Source of the DNA: an uncultured Prochlorococcus sp.
GTDB lineage: Bacteria; Cyanobacteriota; Cyanobacteriia; PCC-6307; Cyanobiaceae
DNA length: 64,000 nt
Reading direction: 5' to 3'
NCBI RefSeq assembly: GCF_902626525.1
Contig: NZ_CACOFR010000007.1
Span: 25,958 to 89,957 of the forward strand
Shown: in pieces, positions 35,786-47,197 of the stretch
Layout: the number at the start of each line of letters is the position of its first letter
Numbering within the stretch: the stretch's first letter is position 1
The notes under the pieces: model-generated
The model's database searches: none
The model's input: the letters and a program-made list of their open reading frames with translations, nothing else
Told to the model about the DNA's origin: nothing
Program-made: the position numbers and the translations under genes

Positions 35786-38377
35786 TTACTCCACTGAACT
35801 AATTTGGTCTTTTGACTCTATTTGTTCACGAGGAACTAACACTACTTCAGATAAATGATCGCCCTCATCCAATCTTTGTAATTTCACTCCAGTAGCTGCT
35901 CTAGATTGCTGAGAAATTTTATCTGCATTTGTTCTCGCTATTACACCCTTTTCGGAAACGAATAGCAATTCTTCGCCTTCACCTAGTACCTTCAAACAAA
36001 CTAATACATCATCTTTAATTCTGAATTTTATTGCTCTTAAACCCATCCCTGCTCTCTTTTGCAATCTAAACTGAGTTACAGGTACTCTCTTTCCTAGTCC
36101 AAATGCACTAGCTATTAGAACCCAAGGCCCATCTGAAGAGTTAACCTCAAGACTACTATCATTTTCTTTGGGGTTGTCCTCAATTTTAGACAATTGATCA
36201 ACTAAATGAAATGTTAAAACATCCATTGAAACTAGATTATCTCCTTCTCTCAGATTCATTGATTTAACCCCTCTTGCTGTTCTTCCAAGCGGTCTTAATT
36301 CATTGGCATCTAATCTAAAATGAATTGCCATTCCTGTTCTTGATCCAATCAGAACACTATCCCCTTCTTTTGATAATCTTACCCATGTCAAGGCGTCTCC
36401 ATATTCAAGATTAATTGCTATTAATCCATTTGAGCGAATTTTTGAGAAAGCAGAAAGTGATGTTCTTTTTATAAATCCAGCCTTGGTTAGCATTAATAAA
36501 TAACATTCTTTATCGAAAGAATCTACAGCGACTAATGACGTTATTTTTTCTTCTCTTGGGATTGGAAGAAGTTGAACTGATGGAGTACCTTTTGCAGTTC
36601 TACTACTCATAGGAACTCTATATGCGGGAAGTGCGTAAGCAACTCCTCTATCACTAAAAAGTAGAAGAGTATCATGATCGTTACAGCTTATAAATAATTT
36701 GACCTCATCATCTTCTTGGGTTTTTGTGCCAGCTTTGCCTCTTGATCCTCGACTTGTAGGTTCAAAATCATTAACAGGCATCCTTTTTAAATAACCTGTT
36801 TCAGTTAATAAAACTACTGATCTATCATTGGCGATGAGATCAATATCATCTAATCCGCCACCTAAATCTAGTATTTCTGTTTTCCTTGGGGATGAGAATC
36901 TCTCATCAATTTTATTGAGTTCTTCAAGAATAATTTCAAGAATTCTATCTTTACTATTCAATATTTGCATATATTTGTTGATTCTTTGGGTTAAATCATC
37001 ATGTTCTGCTTTTATTTTATCTGCTTCAAGTGCAGTTAATCTTCTTAACTGCATTTGTAAAATTGCTTCTGCCTGAGTGGAAGATAACTCATGATCAGTT
37101 TGTAATTTTTCTCGAGCTGAAATAGTATCTTTCGCTGATCTTATTAGATTGATAATTTCATCCATTGCACCTAACGCCAATAAAAGGCCCTTTACAATAT
37201 GATCTCTTTCTTCAGCCTTTTTTAATAAAAATCCAGTTCTTCTCTTTATCGTCTCAACCCTAAAATCTAGAAATACATCGAGCATTTTTCTCAATGAAAG
37301 AGTTGTTGGTTCTCCTTTTACTAAGGCTAGAATATTAGCACTAAAGTTATTTTGAAGTGGAGTTAACTTGAATAAGTTATTTAAAACTACTTGTGGATAG
37401 GCGTCTCTTTTTAGCTCAATAACAATTCTCATGCCATCTCGATCACTTTCATCTCTAATGTCAGAAATACCCTCTAATTTTTTTTCATTTACTAAGTCCG
37501 CAATTCTCTCAATCAAGGCGGCCTTATTTGTTTGAAAAGGGAGTTCAGTAATTATTACAGCATCTTTTTCTGATCTACCAGCTGATTTGATTTGCTCAAT
37601 ATTTGCTACACCTCGCATAGTTATTGAACCTCTTCCAGTTTTGAAAGTCTCTCTGATACCTTCTCTTCCAAGGATTTGGCCACCAGTAGGAAAATCAGGA
37701 CCCTTAATTAGTTCAAACAGTTCTCTATCTTCAATAGAAGGGTTTTTGATTATTGATTGGAGACCATTGATTAATTCTCCTAAATTATGGGGTGGAATAT
37801 TAGTTGCCATTCCTACCGCTATTCCAGATGATCCATTTAAAAGCAGTTGAGGGATTCTTGCCGGTAAAACGGTTGGCTCTTGTTGAGAACCGTCAAAATT
37901 ATCAGCAAAATCTACAGTCTCAGATTCAATATCTTCTAGTAAACTTTCATCTGTAAGAGATTTTAGACGAGATTCTGTATATCTCATTGCTGCGGGAGGA
38001 TCGTTATCTACAGAACCAAAGTTTCCATGTCCATCTATAAGTGGCATCCTCATAGAAAAATCCTGAGCCATCCTAACTAAAGCATCATAGACAGCAGTGT
38101 CGCCGTGGGGGTGGTATTTACCAAGTACCTCTCCAACAACTCTTGCACATTTTCTGTAAGGTCTACCGCTAGTCAAACCAAGTTCATACATTGCATAAAG
38201 AATTCTTCTATGAACTGGCTTTAATCCATCCCTGGCATCTGGAAGAGCACGACCAACTATTACGCTCATGGCATACTCTAGGTAAGACCGAGACATCTCA
38301 TTTCTTAAATCAGTCTGAATAATTCGATCGTTATTTTCGCTTAATCCAGAGTTCTCAGAATCTACAATATCAGACAT
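35786..38377 (-). CDS. gyrA: DNA gyrase / topoisomerase IV subunit A
   Basis: [29 protein letters not shown], active-site AAMRYTE, C-terminal propeller repeats. Confidence 0.96.
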   Translation of the reverse strand: MSDIVDSENSGLSENNDRIIQTDLRNEMSRSYLEYAMSVIVGRALPDARDGLKPVHRRILYAMYELGLTSGRPYRKCARVVGEVLGKYHPHGDTAVYDALVRMAQDFSMRMPLIDGHGNFGSVDNDPPAAMRYTESRLKSLTDESLLEDIESETVDFADNFDGSQQEPTVLPARIPQLLLNGSSGIAVGMATNIPPHNLGELINGLQSIIKNPSIEDRELFELIKGPDFPTGGQILGREGIRETFKTGRGSITMRGVANIEQIKSAGRSEKDAVIITELPFQTNKAALIERIADLVNEKKLEGISDIRDESDRDGMRIVIELKRDAYPQVVLNNLFKLTPLQNNFSANILALVKGEPTTLSLRKMLDVFLDFRVETIKRRTGFLLKKAEERDHIVKGLLLALGAMDEIINLIRSAKDTISAREKLQTDHELSSTQAEAILQMQLRRLTALEADKIKAEHDDLTQRINKYMQILNSKDRILEIILEELNKIDERFSSPRKTEILDLGGGLDDIDLIANDRSVVLLTETGYLKRMPVNDFEPTSRGSRGKAGTKTQEDDEVKLFISCNDHDTLLLFSDRGVAYALPAYRVPMSSRTAKGTPSVQLLPIPREEKITSLVAVDSFDKECYLLMLTKAGFIKRTSLSAFSKIRSNGLIAINLEYGDALTWVRLSKEGDSVLIGSRTGMAIHFRLDANELRPLGRTARGVKSMNLREGDNLVSMDVLTFHLVDQLSKIEDNPKENDSSLEVNSSDGPWVLIASAFGLGKRVPVTQFRLQKRAGMGLRAIKFRIKDDVLVCLKVLGEGEELLFVSEKGVIARTNADKISQQSRAATGVKLQRLDEGDHLSEVVLVPREQIESKDQISSVE

Positions 38378-38545
38378 ACAAAAATCCTTTTTTTAATAAT
38401 AATCGCTGATTGTCATAATGAATAAAAAAAGAGATATATTTAATTCCCAAATACTGACATTTAAACACAAATTAAAAAAAAAACATGTTGTTTTTGAATA
38501 AACCTTGGCTTAATACCCCTTTAGTTGTTAATTTAATCAAAATAA

Positions 38546-39721
38546 ATGAAAAATTCCGTGAATATTGATCTTGGCTTAAACAAAAAAGTTAGAAGGGCTT
38601 ATGGCATTGATGAAATAGCTTTGGTTCCTGGTAAAAGAACACTTGATTACGATTTGACAGATCCTTCCTGGTTAATAGGTGATTTCAAAAGAGATGTGCC
38701 AATTGTGGCTAGTGCTATGGACAGTGTTGTTGATGTTAATACTGCTGTAGAACTTACCAAGTTAGGTGCCTTAGGGGTTATTAATATGGAAGGTATACAA
38801 ACCAGATATGAAAATCCTGATGAAATATTAAATCAAATAGCATCAGTAGGGAAAACTGATTTTGTTCCATTAATGCAGAATATATATAGTGAACCTATAA
38901 AGGAGAAGTTGATTTTACAGAGAATAAATGAGGTTAAAGAAAGAGGAGGCATAGCGGCATTTAGTGGAACTCCCCAAGCCGCTATTAAATTTAAAGAAAC
39001 ACTAAATAATTCTAAAATAGATTTATTTTTCCTTCAAGGAACAGTCGTCTCAACCGAGCATTTTGGTATGGAAGGTAAGGAAACCTTAAATATCAAAGAT
39101 CTCTGTCAATCTATGAAAGTACCAGTTATTGCCGGCAATTGTGTTACTTATGAGGTTGCTAAACTCCTTATGAAAGCTGGAGTGTCAGGATTAATGGTTG
39201 GGATAGGTCCTGGAGCGGCATGTACCTCAAGAGGCGTATTAGGAATTGGGATCCCTCAGGCAACTGCAATTGCTGATTGTAGTTCCGCAAGAGATGATTA
39301 TTTTAAAGAAAGTGGCTACTACATTCCTATTATTGGTGATGGAGGAATTGTTACGGGTGGAGATATTTGTAAATGTTTAGCATGTGGTGCAGATGCTGTG
39401 ATGATTGGCTCGCCAATAGCCAAATCCTCAAATGCTCCTGGTAAAGGATTTCACTGGGGTATGGCTACTCCAAGTCCAATACTTCCAAGGGGGACGAGAA
39501 TTGAAGTTGGGTCTACAGGATCTTTAAAAAGAATAATTAAAGGGCCGGCATTACTTGATGATGGTACCCATAATTTGCTAGGAGCTATTAGAACATCTAT
39601 GAGCACTCTTGGAGCTAAAAACATCAAAGAGATGCAAGAAGTTGAAATTGTTATTGCACCATCTCTCTTGACGGAGGGTAAGGTTTATCAAAAAGCTCAG
39701 CAGATTGGAATGGGTAAATAG
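38546..39721 (+). CDS. guaB: GuaB-related IMP dehydrogenase family protein
   Basis: VASAMDSVVD, VGIGPGAACTSRGVLGIGIPQ, GDGGIVTGGDI. Confidence 0.9.
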   Translation: MKNSVNIDLGLNKKVRRAYGIDEIALVPGKRTLDYDLTDPSWLIGDFKRDVPIVASAMDSVVDVNTAVELTKLGALGVINMEGIQTRYENPDEILNQIASVGKTDFVPLMQNIYSEPIKEKLILQRINEVKERGGIAAFSGTPQAAIKFKETLNNSKIDLFFLQGTVVSTEHFGMEGKETLNIKDLCQSMKVPVIAGNCVTYEVAKLLMKAGVSGLMVGIGPGAACTSRGVLGIGIPQATAIADCSSARDDYFKESGYYIPIIGDGGIVTGGDICKCLACGADAVMIGSPIAKSSNAPGKGFHWGMATPSPILPRGTRIEVGSTGSLKRIIKGPALLDDGTHNLLGAIRTSMSTLGAKNIKEMQEVEIVIAPSLLTEGKVYQKAQQIGMGK

Positions 39722-39806
39722 CTTTTGAAGAGTAAAACTATAAAGCGTTAGTGATTAAATCATTTAAATTGAACAAATTTCGCATTAGGAGTTATTATTA
39801 GATAAT

Positions 39807-39861
39807 GGGGGAAACCCCATACTCCTCACACACTAAATCGCCCGATTAATCGGGCTTTTTT
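39807..39861 (+). ncRNA. yfr1: Yfr1 small RNA
   Basis: GGGGGAAACCCC hairpin, unpaired ATACTCCTCACACACTAAAT, terminator hairpin GCCCGATTAATCGGGC plus T-run, between guaB and trxA, the known Yfr1 context. Confidence 0.93.
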
Positions 39862-39952
39862 AGATATTTTGTTACTTATATTGTTTTATCTGTAATGAAA
39901 TCATCACTTCAAAGAATAGCCTGCTAAATTTTCTAAAAGGAATATTTAAATT

Positions 39953-40276
39953 ATGTCATCAGCTCCAGCCGTTACTGATTCTTCATTTGACAAGGATGTA
40001 CTGCAAAGCGATCTACCAGTATTGGTTGATTTTTGGGCACCATGGTGTGGCCCATGTAGGATGGTTGCACCAGTGGTAGAAGAAATCTCTAAAGACTTTG
40101 AAGGAAAAATTAAAGTTTTTAAATTGAATACAGATGAGAACCCAAATGTCGCAAGTCAATATGGAATTAGAAGTATTCCAACATTAATGATCTTTAAAGG
40201 AGGTCAAAAGGTTGATACCGTTGTTGGAGCCGTACCAAAAGCTACACTCTCGAGTACTTTAACTAAGCATTTATAA
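39953..40276 (+). CDS. trxA: thioredoxin
   Basis: [30 protein letters not shown]. Confidence 0.98.
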   Translation: MSSAPAVTDSSFDKDVLQSDLPVLVDFWAPWCGPCRMVAPVVEEISKDFEGKIKVFKLNTDENPNVASQYGIRSIPTLMIFKGGQKVDTVVGAVPKATLSSTLTKHL

Positions 40277-40287
40277 ATTAAACAGCT

Positions 40288-40905
40288 TTGCATAAAATTG
40301 GACTTATAGACTATGGAATGGGTAACATTCATTCTGTAACAAAATCTCTAGAAAGTCTTGGCGAAGAAATACAATTAATAAATAACTTTAATGAATCAAA
40401 GGATTGCAAGGCAATAATACTTCCAGGGGTTGGGTCATTTGACCCCGCGATGATTAATCTTATAAATAGTAATTTGATAACTGATTTAATAAATTGGATT
40501 AATAGTGGGAAGTCTTTTTTAGGGATATGCTTAGGTCTCCAACTACTTTTTGAATCTAGTGATGAAGGGAAAGTGGAAGGACTAGGTGTTTTAAAGGGCA
40601 AAATACAAAAAATACCCAATATAGTTAACCAAAGAATCCCCCATATGGGTTGGTGCCAACTTTTACCAAAAAAAATAAATACTTTAGTAGAGCTAGAAGA
40701 ATTAAATAATTGGGTCTATTTTGTTCATTCCTATCATGCAATCCCAGATGACTTAAATATTATTGCAGCTCAGGTAAATTATGGTTCTGAAAAAATAACA
40801 GCGATAATCGAGAATGATAATTTATTAGCCTGTCAATTTCATCCAGAAAAATCTGGTAAAACCGGACAAAAACTTTTGAAAAGATGGATTAGTAATATTC
40901 AATAA
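40288..40905 (+). CDS. hisH: imidazole glycerol phosphate synthase subunit HisH
   Basis: IDYGMGNIHSV, FLGICLGLQLLFE, FHPEKSG; TTG start. Confidence 0.95.
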   Translation: MHKIGLIDYGMGNIHSVTKSLESLGEEIQLINNFNESKDCKAIILPGVGSFDPAMINLINSNLITDLINWINSGKSFLGICLGLQLLFESSDEGKVEGLGVLKGKIQKIPNIVNQRIPHMGWCQLLPKKINTLVELEELNNWVYFVHSYHAIPDDLNIIAAQVNYGSEKITAIIENDNLLACQFHPEKSGKTGQKLLKRWISNIQ

Positions 40906-40918
40906 TTGATTATTTCTA

Positions 40919-41518
40919 ATGAAGACAAACTTAAGATTAATAGGTGGCAAAAGACTCCAAAGTCCTAAAAATATTTATACAAGACCGACAACTTTGAGAG
41001 TTAGAGAGGCGATATTTAATATATTGAACAATAAAGTTGAAAATAGTAACTGGTTAGATTTATTTAGTGGTACAGGAGCCATATCTTGTGAAGCGTATAA
41101 TCATGGAGCGAAAAAAATTATTGCAATTGATAAAAACAAAAACAACTCAAAAATTTGTTTAAAAAATCTACTTTCTTTGCAAGATATAGAAAATAGAAAA
41201 AATGATATTGATGTTATCTGCAAAGATGTTTTGAAATGGACAAGACCTAATTACGAAAGAAACTTATCCTCTCAAATTATGGATTTAAACAAATTAAAAT
41301 TTGATTTTGTATATCTAGATCCTCCCTATAACGTGACTTTCTATGAACTAGTTCTTAATCAAATATTTAATTGCAATTTTTTAAAAAAAGATTCAATAGT
41401 TATTTGTGAACATTCTCCCAACTTATGTATTAAAAAAAGCACTTTATGGGAGACTATAGATGCTAGAGACTATGGACAGTCAAGATTAACCTTTTTAATC
41501 AATGTCCAACATTCCTGA
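40919..41518 (+). CDS. rsmD: 16S rRNA (guanine966-N2)-methyltransferase
   Basis: [37 protein letters not shown]. Confidence 0.94.
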   Translation: MKTNLRLIGGKRLQSPKNIYTRPTTLRVREAIFNILNNKVENSNWLDLFSGTGAISCEAYNHGAKKIIAIDKNKNNSKICLKNLLSLQDIENRKNDIDVICKDVLKWTRPNYERNLSSQIMDLNKLKFDFVYLDPPYNVTFYELVLNQIFNCNFLKKDSIVICEHSPNLCIKKSTLWETIDARDYGQSRLTFLINVQHS

Positions 41519-41614
41519 ACCTCTTCTATATTGATTCCATGCGCTTACAAATAAGCCAAGAAGGGTTATTGGAACTAACCCTAAAACAATTCCACATAGA
41601 AGAGGCTCAATCAT
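41495..41614 (-). CDS. petG: cytochrome b6f complex subunit PetG
   Basis: 39 aa [39 protein letters not shown], absent from ORF track because it is short. Confidence 0.95.
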   Translation of the reverse strand: MIEPLLCGIVLGLVPITLLGLFVSAWNQYRRGSGMLDID

Positions 41615-41734
41615 TTTTTTGACTGTTTTAATTTCTTAATCATAATTCTTACATAGAGACTATTTTTTGTGTCAACATCTTCATCATCTGCAGCAGAAAA
41701 TGCTCTTACGAGAGAACTCTTGAAATAGTTTTTT

Positions 41735-42055
41735 ATGATTTTTGCAATTTTCTTTGTATGTTTTTCAATTTTTTTCTTGAATCATCTTGAAATTAATAAA
41801 TATATTATTAAAATTCTTAAGCTTAATGGATCAACTGAGGAAGGCGATGCTCTTTTTAAGCTGAATTGTATCGGATATCATGGGATTACAGCAAGAGGAT
41901 TAGTTGGACTAGACTTGCACTCAATAACACAACGTTTGAATGATAAAGAGATAATAAAACAAGTAACTGGTGGACTTACTCCTCCCATGCCAAATTTTGA
42001 AATTAATCCTTTATATAGGTCCAATTTATTAAAATATCTACATAGCCTTGAATGA
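41735..42055 (+). CDS. class I cytochrome c-like protein with altered heme motif (CIGYH)
   Basis: N-terminal hydrophobic anchor, EEGDALFKLNCIGYHG, PPMPNFE distal-Met region. Confidence 0.8.
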   Translation: MIFAIFFVCFSIFFLNHLEINKYIIKILKLNGSTEEGDALFKLNCIGYHGITARGLVGLDLHSITQRLNDKEIIKQVTGGLTPPMPNFEINPLYRSNLLKYLHSLE

Positions 42056-42801
42056 TTTTGGAAAAAAATTTCTCTAATTTAAAGGTGATATTAGTTGAAC
42101 CAAATGGCCCTTTAAATGTTGGGAGTGTTGCAAGATTATGCTCTAACTTTGAAGTAGATGAATTAAGAATTGTTTCTCCAAAATGCGATATTTTCTCTTT
42201 AGAAACAAAAAAAATGGCCCTTAAAGGTCAAGAATATCTTGATAATTGTAAGATTTTTGAAAATCTTGAAAAAGCAATTATTGATTGTGATTTAGTTCTT
42301 GCCTCTTGTGGAAGAATTGATTTAAGTAAGGATTCATTTTTTGAATCTTCTGAAGATACATTTAATTGGATCTCATCTTTTAAAAAAATAAACAATTTAG
42401 CTATTGTATTTGGGAGAGAAGATAGAGGTTTAACTAATAACGAATTACTTTTGGCAAATAAGACTTTTAATATACCTACTTCTAAGAATAATCCTTCTTT
42501 AAACCTTTCTCATGCTGTTTCAATAGTTCTGTATGAATTAAATAAGTCTTCTAAAAGAAATTCCAATAAGGAATTAAAAGTTTTTAATCTTGCATCATCA
42601 AAACAAATACATGATTCATTTGTGGAGATAGAGAAAATGCTTCTGGAGGTTGGATATCTTTTGAAACATACATCTAAGGCAAAAATAAATAAATTTAAAA
42701 ACTTTATTTTAAGGGCAAATACATCAATGCACGAAATAAATGTTTTAAGAGGAATTGTTCATCAAATTAACTGGTTTTTGAACAACTCAAAAAGAAATTA
42801 G
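42052..42801 (+). CDS. SpoU/TrmJ-family RNA methyltransferase
   Basis: LVEPNGPLNVGSVARLCSNF, LAIVFGREDRGLTNNELLLAN, SLNLSHAVSIVLYEL. Confidence 0.92.
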   Translation: MILEKNFSNLKVILVEPNGPLNVGSVARLCSNFEVDELRIVSPKCDIFSLETKKMALKGQEYLDNCKIFENLEKAIIDCDLVLASCGRIDLSKDSFFESSEDTFNWISSFKKINNLAIVFGREDRGLTNNELLLANKTFNIPTSKNNPSLNLSHAVSIVLYELNKSSKRNSNKELKVFNLASSKQIHDSFVEIEKMLLEVGYLLKHTSKAKINKFKNFILRANTSMHEINVLRGIVHQINWFLNNSKRN

Positions 42802-42920
42802 TAACGTATAAATTTAAAAAATTTTTTTTCATGTAGTTTTAATTTGAAAAGGATATTTACTAAAAACGTCTTCTGAAGTAGCATCTATTGATTATTTGAA
42901 TATTAAAGAAATCTAAAACT

Positions 42921-44009
42921 GTGACAACAACAAAGAAAAGAAGAGTTTTTCCTTTTACAGCTGTAATTGGTCAGGAAGAAATGAAATTAGCACTTTTGTT
43001 AAATGTTATTGATCCAAGAATTGGAGGAGTGATGATAATGGGAGATAGGGGAACTGGAAAGTCAACTACGATAAGAGCCTTAGCTGATTTGTTGCCCGAA
43101 ATAGATGTTGTTAAAGACGATCCATATAATAGTTCTTTAATTGATCCTGATTTACAGAGTAAGGAGGTTTTGGAGAGAATTGTTCAAGGAGAAAATCTAG
43201 AGAGTATTCAAAAACAAGTCCCCATGGTTGATTTACCTTTAGGAGCTACCGAAGATAGGCTTTGTGGAACTATTGATATAGAGAAAGCTCTGAGTGAAGG
43301 TGTCAAGGCATTTGAACCTGGTTTATTGGCAAAAGCTAATAGGGGATTACTGTACGTTGATGAAGTGAATTTGCTTGATGATCATTTGGTTGATGTGCTT
43401 TTAGATTCAGCAGCCTCAGGATGGAATACAGTTGAAAGGGAAGGGGTATCAGTTAGACATCCTGCAAGGTTTGTTCTTATTGGCTCAGGGAATCCAGAAG
43501 AAGGGGAATTAAGACCACAGCTATTAGATAGATTTGGAATGAGCGTTGAGGTCAAAACAGTTAGAGATGCAGAATTAAGAGTTCAGGTAGTAGATCAAAG
43601 AACTTCTTTTGACGATAATCCTGATGAGTTTTCATTGAGTGTTGAGAAACAGCAGGATGAACTTCAGCAAAAGGTTATTAAAGCTCAAGAAATTTTAAAT
43701 TCTGTTCAAATGGATGATGATCTTAGATTGAATATTTCTGCAATCTGCGGAGAACTCGATGTTGATGGTTTACGTGGAGATATTGTTACAAATCGATCTG
43801 CAAGGGCAATCGCAGCCTTTGAGGGTAGAACTGAAGTACAAGAAGATGACATAGCAAGAGTTATTTCTTGTTCGTTAAGACATAGACTAAGAAAAGATCC
43901 ATTAGAGCAAGTTGATTCAGGTGAAAAGGTTATTCAAGCTTTTTGTAAAGTATTTGATTTAGATGAAAAAGATAATCTTTCCAAATTTCAATTATCTGCA
44001 GAAGCTTAA
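42921..44009 (+). CDS. chlI: magnesium chelatase ATPase subunit I
   Basis: [40 protein letters not shown] start. Confidence 0.97.
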   Translation: MTTTKKRRVFPFTAVIGQEEMKLALLLNVIDPRIGGVMIMGDRGTGKSTTIRALADLLPEIDVVKDDPYNSSLIDPDLQSKEVLERIVQGENLESIQKQVPMVDLPLGATEDRLCGTIDIEKALSEGVKAFEPGLLAKANRGLLYVDEVNLLDDHLVDVLLDSAASGWNTVEREGVSVRHPARFVLIGSGNPEEGELRPQLLDRFGMSVEVKTVRDAELRVQVVDQRTSFDDNPDEFSLSVEKQQDELQQKVIKAQEILNSVQMDDDLRLNISAICGELDVDGLRGDIVTNRSARAIAAFEGRTEVQEDDIARVISCSLRHRLRKDPLEQVDSGEKVIQAFCKVFDLDEKDNLSKFQLSAEA

Positions 44010-44014
44010 TTAAA

Positions 44015-44488
44015 GTGAGAATAATTGGGATTGATCCAGGATTAGCTAGAGTTGGATATGGAATTATTGAAATACAAAATGAGAGAAAGGTTTTGTTAGA
44101 TTGTGGTGTAATTGAGACTAATAAAGAAAAACAAGAAGAATATAGACTTTATGAGATATTCAAGGATCTTAATCAATTAATAAATCATTGGAAACCAAAT
44201 TTAGCGGCAGTAGAAAAATATTTCTTTTATAGATCTAGTACTACTATTAGTGTAGTGCAAGCGAGAGGTGTGATTATGATGGTATTAGCTTCCAAAAAGA
44301 TTCATATTAGTGAATATTCTCCTGCCCAGATAAAGTTAACTATTGCAGGATCAGGAAAAGCATCTAAGAGAGATGTTCTTGAGGCTGTTATGCATAATTT
44401 AAAACTTAAAAATGCACCAAAACCTGATGATTCTGCAGACGCATTGGCTATAGCACTTACAAAACTAAATGAAGATGGCTTTAACTAA
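44015..44488 (+). CDS. ruvC: crossover junction endodeoxyribonuclease RuvC
   Basis: [39 protein letters not shown] start. Confidence 0.96.
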   Translation: MRIIGIDPGLARVGYGIIEIQNERKVLLDCGVIETNKEKQEEYRLYEIFKDLNQLINHWKPNLAAVEKYFFYRSSTTISVVQARGVIMMVLASKKIHISEYSPAQIKLTIAGSGKASKRDVLEAVMHNLKLKNAPKPDDSADALAIALTKLNEDGFN

Positions 44489-44497
44489 ATATCCTGC

Positions 44498-45055
44498 ATG
44501 ACTATATTTGAAAAAAAAAAAAAGGAAAGGCATTTCTTTAGAAAACTTAGAGCCGAAAGCTCCTTTAATGAGAGGAATAATGTAGAAATAAATGTAAAGC
44601 AATATGTTGATTTGTTTGTAAAGGAATATAAAAATATTGGTTACATCGCAATTTATTGGCCTCTAAAAAATGAAGTCGATTTAAGAAGTCTTAAGGAAGA
44701 ATTCTCTTTGGCTTTGCCCAGATGTATATATAAAAATAAGTTGTTATTTTATCCATGGGATAATAAATCTTTGACGAAAGACTCTGAGGGAATTTTAAGT
44801 CCTGATAACTCTTTTTCATTAAGTTATAAAAAGATAAGTATGATATTTGTTCCATGCCTTTCAGTAGATAAAAACTTAATAAGATTAGGTTATGGGGGAG
44901 GTTATTTTGATAAATTAAGAGTGGATAGTAATTGGAGGAAAGTTCCGTGCATCGGAGTATTAACTTCTAATTGTTTAAGTACTACTCCATTAACCAGGGC
45001 TGAATGGGATATTCCTTTATCAGGATTTATCACAGAAAAAGAAATATTTGTATAA
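44498..45055 (+). CDS. 5-formyltetrahydrofolate cyclo-ligase family protein
   Basis: IAIYWPLKNEVDL, IRLGYGGGYFDK. Confidence 0.9.
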   Translation: MTIFEKKKKERHFFRKLRAESSFNERNNVEINVKQYVDLFVKEYKNIGYIAIYWPLKNEVDLRSLKEEFSLALPRCIYKNKLLFYPWDNKSLTKDSEGILSPDNSFSLSYKKISMIFVPCLSVDKNLIRLGYGGGYFDKLRVDSNWRKVPCIGVLTSNCLSTTPLTRAEWDIPLSGFITEKEIFV

Positions 45056-45097
45056 TAGAAAACTTATAAGTGATTCATAAGTAGCTATTAACAAAGA

Positions 45098-45517
45098 ATG
45101 GAAAATCAAGAAAAATACAAAAACTTGTCAAAGTTAGTTGAAAAATTGAGTAAATCAGAAGATCCCAAAAGAAAATATGAATATATTTTATGGTTAGGAA
45201 AAAAATTGAAAGAACCAAATAGTAAAATTCTTGTTGAAGAAAATAAAGTTAAAGGATGTGTTTCAGAAGTTTTTGTTAAAGCAAATATTAAAGAGGGTAA
45301 ACTTTATTGGGAAGGATATTCTGATGCCTTAATAACCAAGGGTTTGCTTGCATTCTTAATTAGTGGATTAAATGAATTATCACCAAGTGAAGTTGTTGAA
45401 ATTAATAAGAACTTTATAGAGGATACAGGCTTGAAAGCAAGTCTAACTCCTTCACGATCGAACGGATTTTTAAATATACTTTTGAAAATGCAGTCCCAAG
45501 CAAATGAATTTTTGTAG
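45098..45517 (+). CDS. sufE: SufE-family Fe-S assembly protein
   Basis: YEYILWLGKKL, NKVKGCVSEVFV, ALITKGLLAFLI. Confidence 0.93.
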   Translation: MENQEKYKNLSKLVEKLSKSEDPKRKYEYILWLGKKLKEPNSKILVEENKVKGCVSEVFVKANIKEGKLYWEGYSDALITKGLLAFLISGLNELSPSEVVEINKNFIEDTGLKASLTPSRSNGFLNILLKMQSQANEFL

Positions 45518-45562
45518 GTCTAATAATATAAAATTAATTTCAAAGTAAATAAGAAATAAAAC

Positions 45563-46864
45563 ATGACAAAAAGCAGAATTGGTATTGTAGGTTTTGGGAC
45601 CGTAGGTTCAGGGATTTATAAAATACTAAGTTCCGAGGTTGATTCACATCCAATTTTAAAAGAAATAGAAATTGCCAAAATTGCAGTGAAAGATCTTTAT
45701 AAAAAAAGGGGTATTGAGCTAGATGATAATTTACTAACTGACGATCCATTTAAATTAATTAATGATCCTTCCATAGATTTAATTGTAGAAGTTATGGGTG
45801 GGTTGGACTTAGCAAAAGATATCATTTTGAAATCATTAAAATCAGGTAAGTCTGTCGTCACAGCAAATAAAGCTGTCATTGCAAGATATGGAGAAGAAAT
45901 TTATGAAACTGCCACTAAAGAAGGAGTTTATATATTATCTGAGGCGGCAGTTTGCGGGGGGATTCCTATAATTGAACCTTTAAAAAGATCATTAAAAAGT
46001 AACAGTATAAGGAAAATGGTTGGGATAATAAATGGCACAACAAATTTTATTCTTTCAAAGATGACAAATGAAAAAGCCGATTATAATCAGACTTTAAAAT
46101 TGGCTCAAACCCTTGGTTATGCAGAATTTGATCCAACGGCAGATGTTGAAGGCCATGATGCCGCTGATAAGATTTCAATTCTTAGTGAACTTGCCTTTGG
46201 AGGCAAAATTAAAAGAGATAAGATAAATACTGAAGGTATTAGTAAAATTAACCTCAAGGATATCGAATATGCCAATAAATTAGGATTTGAAATAAAACTT
46301 TTGGCACTTTCTGAAAGGCGAAAAGTTAATAGTAACAATTCTCTTCCTTTAAATATTTGGGTAGGCCCTTCTTTGATTCCTAAATCCCATCCCTTGGCAG
46401 CGGTTGAAGGCGTTAATAATGCCTTATTGATTGAGGCCGATCCTCTTGGCGAAATAATGTTGTATGGTCCAGGAGCAGGAAGTGGGCCAACTGCTGCATC
46501 AGTAGTATCAGATATTTTGAATATTCATGCCACCTCAATAAAAAAGAACAATTCGATTGATCCATTATTATCTTTTGATTTCTGGAGGAATTGCCATATT
46601 ATTGAATCTTCTCAAATAACTAAAAAAAATTACCTTAGAATTATTTGCCTTGATAGTCCAGGGGTAATAGGTAAGATTGGAGATATTTTTGGAAATAACA
46701 ATGTATCTATTGAATCAATTGTTCAACTAGACGCAAGCGCGGACAAAGCAGAAATTGTAGTTATAACTCATGAGGTTAATACTGGAAAGTTTGAGAAATC
46801 TAAAAAGGAAATAAACTCTCTTAAAGAAGTCAAAATTATTGCGAGTCAATTAAGTTGTATTTAA
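45563..46864 (+). CDS. hom: homoserine dehydrogenase
   Basis: GIVGFGTVGSG, IINGTTNFILSKM, EFDPTADVEGHDAADK, C-terminal ACT domain. Confidence 0.97.
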   Translation: MTKSRIGIVGFGTVGSGIYKILSSEVDSHPILKEIEIAKIAVKDLYKKRGIELDDNLLTDDPFKLINDPSIDLIVEVMGGLDLAKDIILKSLKSGKSVVTANKAVIARYGEEIYETATKEGVYILSEAAVCGGIPIIEPLKRSLKSNSIRKMVGIINGTTNFILSKMTNEKADYNQTLKLAQTLGYAEFDPTADVEGHDAADKISILSELAFGGKIKRDKINTEGISKINLKDIEYANKLGFEIKLLALSERRKVNSNNSLPLNIWVGPSLIPKSHPLAAVEGVNNALLIEADPLGEIMLYGPGAGSGPTAASVVSDILNIHATSIKKNNSIDPLLSFDFWRNCHIIESSQITKKNYLRIICLDSPGVIGKIGDIFGNNNVSIESIVQLDASADKAEIVVITHEVNTGKFEKSKKEINSLKEVKIIASQLSCI

Positions 46865-46934
46865 AAAAATAATTTGCAATTTTCTTGATAAGTTGTTAAA
46901 TCGGAGGAAGTAAGTGTTCAAATTTTAATGCTTT

Positions 46935-47180
46935 ATGATCCGTGCAAAACTATTAGATAAAAAAAATAATAATATAATTTGTTCTGAAAACCTTTATAAA
47001 GGAGCGTGTGTAAAAATTAAAAATAGTAAAAAGACTTTTCAGGTTATTGGTTTAAATACAGAAAAAAATATTTGTTGGGTAAGAGAGTGGCCTTATTTAT
47101 GCAATTCAAAAAAAACTTTTTCTTTAAAAATAAGTCAAATAACCTTGCAAATTTTTTGCATTACTCAATCTTCAGAATAA
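46935..47180 (+). CDS. small conserved hypothetical protein
   Basis: 81 aa ORF in a co-directional gap between hom and the ABC substrate-binding gene. Confidence 0.6.
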   Translation: MIRAKLLDKKNNNIICSENLYKGACVKIKNSKKTFQVIGLNTEKNICWVREWPYLCNSKKTFSLKISQITLQIFCITQSSE

Positions 47181-47197
47181 TTTATGACTTTAAAAAT

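Noticed and set aside
41671-41730. 19-codon GTG ORF before the cytochrome c-like gene
   Set aside because: Very short, non-ATG start, low complexity; insufficient support
47072-47197. N-terminal extension of the SBP ORF
   Set aside because: Overlaps the 46935-47180 ORF; Met47198 starts a clear lipoprotein signal peptide
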